A stretch of 21,774 nt of DNA from a bacterium (lineage in GTDB: Bacteria > Electryoneota > RPQS01), in the NCBI GenBank assembly GCA_016721565.1, contig JADKHW010000048.1, forward strand, positions 1 through 21,774, read 5' to 3'. Positions 18,039-21,774 of the stretch are shown piece by piece (the stretch's first letter is position 1; each line of letters starts with the position of its first letter). The notes under the pieces are model-generated. The model was not told the origin of the DNA. It was given only the letters and a program-made list of their open reading frames with translations, and ran no database searches. The position numbers and the translations under genes are program-made.

Positions 18039-20189
18039 ATGTTAGTCAATGCGATACAACTACGCAAAGAATTCGCTTTCGTCCTTTGCGCGCTTACGGC
18101 AATGTCATGTTTTGCGCAGGATAGTTTGAATATAAGTCTGATTGGTCAACTAAATGTAGGCTGGAACCAGGCGGATGACCTTGTCATACACAATGAATTG
18201 GCCTTGGTTGCCACCGGACGTACTGGTGTTCGCATTGCCCGCTTGGCTGAGTCCGGCGAAATGACGGAGATTGCGGAGTTATCCGTACCAGCGTTTGCAA
18301 GATCTATGTGTGTTTACGGAGAATACACCTACGTCTCGGATATCGAGGCTGGACTCCTGATCTATGATACCAGCGTGCCGGAGTCGCCCGTTTTGGCAGG
18401 CAGTGTTCCATGGACGGGTTACTCCGCAGAAGTGCGAATTGTTAATGGGTATCTCTACGCCGCGAAAGGTGACTCCGGAATGGTAGTTTACTCTTTAAGC
18501 TCTCCGACAACGCCTGTTGCGGTTACAAATGTGCATGAATCGGATGCGGGCTACTATCGCCTCACACAGCACGATACCCTCCTGATAGTTGGTACGAATC
18601 GTGGCCTTGAAGTTTTTGATGTTCGTGAACCGGCGGAGCCAGTATTTCTCGGACAATATCAGGCTGCGCATAACGAGTATATCGGTGCGTTGGATGTGGT
18701 CGGCACGCTTGCATACTGCGCAACCGAAATGAATCTGCGTGTTCTCGATTTGACCAACCCTGCGTTGCCGGCAGATCTTGGAACGATCGACATGTCGTTT
18801 CCCTCTGCGGTTGCCGTAGAAGGCGAGTTTCTTTACACTTGTGACCGCAGTGGCAGATTGATTACCTATCATCGAGATAGCTCTACTGTATTGACAGCAT
18901 TGGATACGGTCGTCACGTATGCGAGCGGTGGCTCGGCGAAACTCGTGCAACGAGGTGGAGAGCTGTTTGCCATTTGGCAAAGCGCTATGTTAGCGCGCAT
19001 ATCACTGAGTACTCCTGGAAACCCGGTTGTGACTGACCTGCTTGATGAAGGGCACGACCTAAGCAGTGTTCTTATACACAATGAAAACCTGATTGCGGCA
19101 GGAAGCTATATAGACGTTTTTGACGTTGCAAATCCTTCCGCTCCGTTTTTGCGTGGGAGCGCCAATGTCATCGGATTTCGCAATTCAAGCGTTGCTTATG
19201 GCGAATATCTCTTTGTGACAAGTTCATTTGACAGTTTGGATATCTATCGAATCGAAAACAACGGTGCCGTCGAGCACGTTGGATCGTATGGCGAGCACGA
19301 AGAGGAAGACTTCGGTAAACTGTGGATGCTCGACAACTACCTGTATAGCCAGTCAAACTTTTCTTCCGACGGTATCCGGGTCTTAAATGTCAGTGATCCG
19401 CTGAACATTGTACGGGTTGACACACCCAATCTGTCATCATCCGGGCAATCACCGGTAGTATATAACGAATACTTGTACGTTAGCAATTTTGACACCATTG
19501 AAGTCGTTGATGTGAGTGATCCGTCTAATCCTACGACGATCTCGGCGTTCCCTCGTGGAGTACGGGGTCTTGAAATGGCTTTGAATCGAAACTACTTGTA
19601 CGTCGAAGACATTTTTACAGATAGTTGCGCAGTCTTTGACTTGAGCGACCCGACTGAACCTGCACTGATGGGGTTTATCGACGGTTTCGATGATTTCGGT
19701 ATCTCGCATGACGACTACATGTTTGTTGTGGATAGAGGCAATGAACTGACGGTCTATAATTTACAAAATCCGCTATATCCGGGAATTGCAGGATACTATA
19801 AGATGGATGACAACCTAATCCGCGGGCTGAGTGTTGACTGGCCGTATGTCTATGCGGGTGGCAATGAAAATTTGCACATATTTGACGTATCCAATGTTCT
19901 GCCCGCGCACACTAGGTCCGAGATACCAACGGGAATCACATTGTCCGCCTATCCCAATCCGTTTAATCCGTCCACGACCATCGCGTTTGATTTGAACGCG
20001 CGTGCGCAAGTGTCGCTGGATGTTTACGACGTTACCGGCAGGCTCGTGCGCACGCTGATCAACGAACAATTGAATGCCGGATCCTACACACACAACTTTG
20101 ACGCGCAAGGCTTGCCGTCCGGCGCGTACTTCGCGCGCCTCGTGACGCCGCAAGTGTCACAGACCGCGCGCATCACACTCATTCGCTAA
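18039..20189 (+). CDS. Secreted LVIVD-repeat propeller with T9SS sorting tail (intact)
   Basis: This is a 716-residue protein, intact as given and the best template for its damaged paralogues. The signal peptide (hydrophobic core FAFVLCALTAMSCFA, cleavage before QDSLNISLIG) is followed by about eleven LVIVD blades at 40-50 residue spacing, for example LLIYDTSVPESPVLAGSV, LEVFDVREPAEPVFLGQY, LRVLDLTNPALPADLGTI, IEVVDVSDPSNPTTISAF and CAVFDLSDPTEPALMGFI. The tail at residues 635-716 starts LSAYPNPFNPSTTIAFDL and ends ITLIR, a T9SS type A sorting signal, so the propeller is predicted to be exported across the outer membrane and perhaps anchored there. ATG 18039 is preceded by AGAGG. It lies 90 bases after its paralogue and 33 bases before the E2 gene. 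Ligand or enzymatic activity is unknown. Confidence 0.88.
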   Translation: MLVNAIQLRKEFAFVLCALTAMSCFAQDSLNISLIGQLNVGWNQADDLVIHNELALVATGRTGVRIARLAESGEMTEIAELSVPAFARSMCVYGEYTYVSDIEAGLLIYDTSVPESPVLAGSVPWTGYSAEVRIVNGYLYAAKGDSGMVVYSLSSPTTPVAVTNVHESDAGYYRLTQHDTLLIVGTNRGLEVFDVREPAEPVFLGQYQAAHNEYIGALDVVGTLAYCATEMNLRVLDLTNPALPADLGTIDMSFPSAVAVEGEFLYTCDRSGRLITYHRDSSTVLTALDTVVTYASGGSAKLVQRGGELFAIWQSAMLARISLSTPGNPVVTDLLDEGHDLSSVLIHNENLIAAGSYIDVFDVANPSAPFLRGSANVIGFRNSSVAYGEYLFVTSSFDSLDIYRIENNGAVEHVGSYGEHEEEDFGKLWMLDNYLYSQSNFSSDGIRVLNVSDPLNIVRVDTPNLSSSGQSPVVYNEYLYVSNFDTIEVVDVSDPSNPTTISAFPRGVRGLEMALNRNYLYVEDIFTDSCAVFDLSDPTEPALMGFIDGFDDFGISHDDYMFVVDRGNELTVYNLQNPLYPGIAGYYKMDDNLIRGLSVDWPYVYAGGNENLHIFDVSNVLPAHTRSEIPTGITLSAYPNPFNPSTTIAFDLNARAQVSLDVYDVTGRLVRTLINEQLNAGSYTHNFDAQGLPSGAYFARLVTPQVSQTARITLIR

Positions 20190-20199
20190 TTACAAAACT
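19941..20199 (+). repeat. T9SS tail repeat, copy 2
   Basis: This is the second copy of the sorting-tail repeat, with identical protein sequence to 17700-17945 and the same ten bases after the stop. Similarity fades both upstream of the LSAYPNPF start and downstream of TTACAAAACT. Confidence 0.9.
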
Positions 20200-20222
20200 G
20201 AACATAGAGCAGGAAATCTCAC

Positions 20223-21609
20223 ATGCCCTTTAATTTCACGTTCCCCGACATCGGTGAAGGTATTCACGAAGGAAAAATTCTCGAGTGGTATCACAAGGCC
20301 GGTGATCAGGTCAAAGAAGGCGATCCGTTGCTGAAGGTCGAGACCGACAAAGTTGTGACCGATATTCCCGTGCCGCAAACCGGCAAGCTTGCGCAAACCA
20401 ACGGCAAGGTTGACGAAATCGTGCACGTCGGCCAAGTTATCGCGGTCATCGTCGGCAAAAATGAAGAGGTGAGTTTTACAACGCCTCCGCCGACGGAAGC
20501 CTATCACGAAAATTTCGCCACGCATCACACGTCGCCGACGCTTGCACACGAAAAGACCACGTCCACCGATGAAGACGGCATGTACGGCGTCGTCGGACAA
20601 ATTCCCGTGGGCCATGACGTGCTGCCTTCGACAAACGAAGGCCGACTCGAAACGGTGCCTGCGGACGTGCGCACGTCGGACAAAGTTATCGCGACTCCCG
20701 TTGCGCGCAAGATGGCCGCAGACATGGGCGTTGACATCAACAAAGTGCGCGGCACAGGCCCCGGTGGTCGTGTGATGAAGAACGACATCGAGAGCGCGGC
20801 TTCCGGTGGAACGGCTGTCGCCACGCCAACGCAAACGCGGCCTGTTGTTGCGAATGGCGCGAGCGTCACGGCTCCGAAGGTAATGGCCGCCGCAATTCCG
20901 GGTGAATTCCCCGGCACGGTGGAGCTTGAAGATCTCTCGCAGCTTCGCCGCACGATTGCCAACCGCATGTCGCAGTCGAAATTCACCGCGCCGCATGCCA
21001 CGTCGCTCGATGAAGTGGAAGTCTCAAAGCTCGTCGCGCTGCGCAATCAGAAGAACAAAGAACTCGAAAAAGAAGGCGTCAAGCTTTCCTATCTGCCGTT
21101 CATCATCAAGGCTGTGTGTGTCGCGTTGCGCAAACACAAAAAACTCAACGCGACGCTCGATCTCGAGCGCAACCGCGTGGTGTATAAGAAGTATTACAAC
21201 ATCGGTTTGGCGGTGGATACACCCGACGGTTTGGTTGTGCCGAATATCAAGAACGCTGATCAAAAGGGCATCCTGCAACTCGCGCGTGAAATCGAGGATC
21301 TCGACCCGCGCACGCGAGCGCAAGCTGACGATTGACGAAATCCGTGACGGCACGTTCACGATTACCAATTACGGGAGCTTGAACGGCAATTTCGGTGTGC
21401 CCGTCATTAACTATCCCGAAGTCGCGATTTTGGGCACGGGCCGCATCACGCAGAAGCCCGTGATTGTGAATGATCAGATCGTCAAAGGTTGGGTTCAGCC
21501 GCTCAGTTTATCGTTCGACCATAGAATCGTGGACGGCGGCGACAGCGCCAGATTCGTAAACGATTTGGTCACGATGCTGGCCGACCCGACAAACATGTTG
21601 ATGCTTTAA
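20223..21609 (+). CDS. pdhC: Dihydrolipoamide acyltransferase, E2 of the 2-oxoacid dehydrogenase complex (one frameshift)
   Basis: This is the E2 core subunit, which takes the acyl group from E1 on a swinging lipoyl arm and transfers it to coenzyme A. The lipoyl domain spans about residues 1-80, with the lipoylated Lys43 in ETDKVV. A Thr/Ala/Pro-rich linker follows, then the peripheral subunit-binding domain from about residue 155 (ATPVARKMAADMGVD, GTGPGGRVMKNDIE). The catalytic domain starts near residue 234 (LEDLSQLRRTIANRMSQSK). The active-site motif DHRIVDG is at 21517-21537 with its His at 21520. The frame breaks near 21305-21316; two missing bases (CTC to CTCTC) give DLSTRARERKLTIDEIRDG. 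The corrected protein is about 463 residues with one lipoyl domain, a normal size. ATG 20223 is preceded by the purine-rich AGCAGGA. No E3 gene is visible in the window. Confidence 0.92.
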
Positions 21610-21610
21610 C

Positions 21611-21774
21611 ATGAACAACGAACCGCGTATACCCATCGACCGGGAGCAAATCGTGGCGTTCTGTCAAAAGCACGGCATCATCGAGTTTGCACTCTTTGGT
21701 TCCGTGCTGCGGGATGATTTTCGGCCCGACAGCGACGTGGACGTTCTCGTGAAGTTCGATCCGACGCGCCGCCG
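21611..21774 (+). CDS. MNT-type minimal nucleotidyltransferase (3' truncated)
   Basis: Only the first 54 residues are in the window. The motif FALFGSVLRDDFRPDSDVDV is the nucleotidyltransferase signature: GS followed by the metal-binding SDVDVLV. This is typical of minimal nucleotidyltransferases that pair with HEPN proteins, where MNT acts as antitoxin by adding nucleotides to the HEPN toxin. The ATG is one base after the E2 stop, so translation is probably coupled. A HEPN partner would be expected just beyond the right edge, but this cannot be seen. Confidence 0.85.
   Translation, partial: MNNEPRIPIDREQIVAFCQKHGIIEFALFGSVLRDDFRPDSDVDVLVKFDPTRR

Noticed and set aside
17700..20199. Mobile element bounded by the two direct repeats
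   Set aside because: The repeats are coding sorting tails with only silent differences. No transposase, integrase or terminal inverted repeats are present between them.
20190..20996. Long open frame on the minus strand opposite E2
   Set aside because: It is Arg/His/Val-rich and low in family-like motifs, and lies antisense to a clear lipoyl and subunit-binding domain. It is a GC-driven shadow.
1..21774. tRNA, rRNA, CRISPR array or prophage genes
   Set aside because: I saw no cloverleaf-like sequence, no spaced identical repeats and no phage or transposase proteins.

Overview
The window looks like a chromosomal segment from a Gram-negative bacterium of the wider FCB group or a neighbouring candidate phylum. 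The pointers are two near-identical C-terminal type IX secretion (T9SS) sorting tails, a third divergent one, many Sec signal peptides, long LVIVD-repeat propeller proteins, an LA_2272-type surface repeat protein, an outer-membrane barrel and a DUF3160 protein. I cannot name a species. TGA, TAA and TAG all act as stops.

Layout. Positions 3-7149 (+) hold a run of exported proteins: the end of an LVIVD propeller, a GH18 chitinase-like enzyme, an LA_2272 surface protein, an Asp-box (BNR) protein with a T9SS tail, a second LVIVD propeller and an outer-membrane barrel. A terminator at 7198-7226 separates these from the only minus-strand gene, a DUF3160 protein (7269-9364). From 9624 to the right edge every gene is on + with gaps of at most about 90 bases: pdhA, an LVIVD propeller, pdhB, a radical SAM/SPASM enzyme, an AbrB-Doc toxin-antitoxin pair, two more LVIVD propellers with the same T9SS tail, the dihydrolipoamide acyltransferase (E2), and the start of an MNT nucleotidyltransferase.

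How they fit together. E1-alpha, E1-beta and E2 are the core of a pyruvate-type 2-oxoacid dehydrogenase complex; no E3 gene is in the window. Unusually, the three subunit genes are separated by secreted-protein genes and small toxin-antitoxin genes in one tightly packed directon. The propellers are paralogues: four share a mature N-terminus beginning QDSL, and they end either in an Fn3-like module, also found on the chitinase, or in a T9SS tail.

Quality caveat. About forty reading-frame lesions interrupt most genes, including all three dehydrogenase subunits. Most are repaired by restoring one base, often in a short homopolymer. I read the bulk of them as consensus indel errors rather than pseudogenes, so gene spans below are the reconstructed ones. 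Three genes (2227-2715, 6502-7149, 18039-20189) are intact as given. The lesions that single-base errors do not explain well are a missing segment in pdhA and a dense cluster near 11620-12110.
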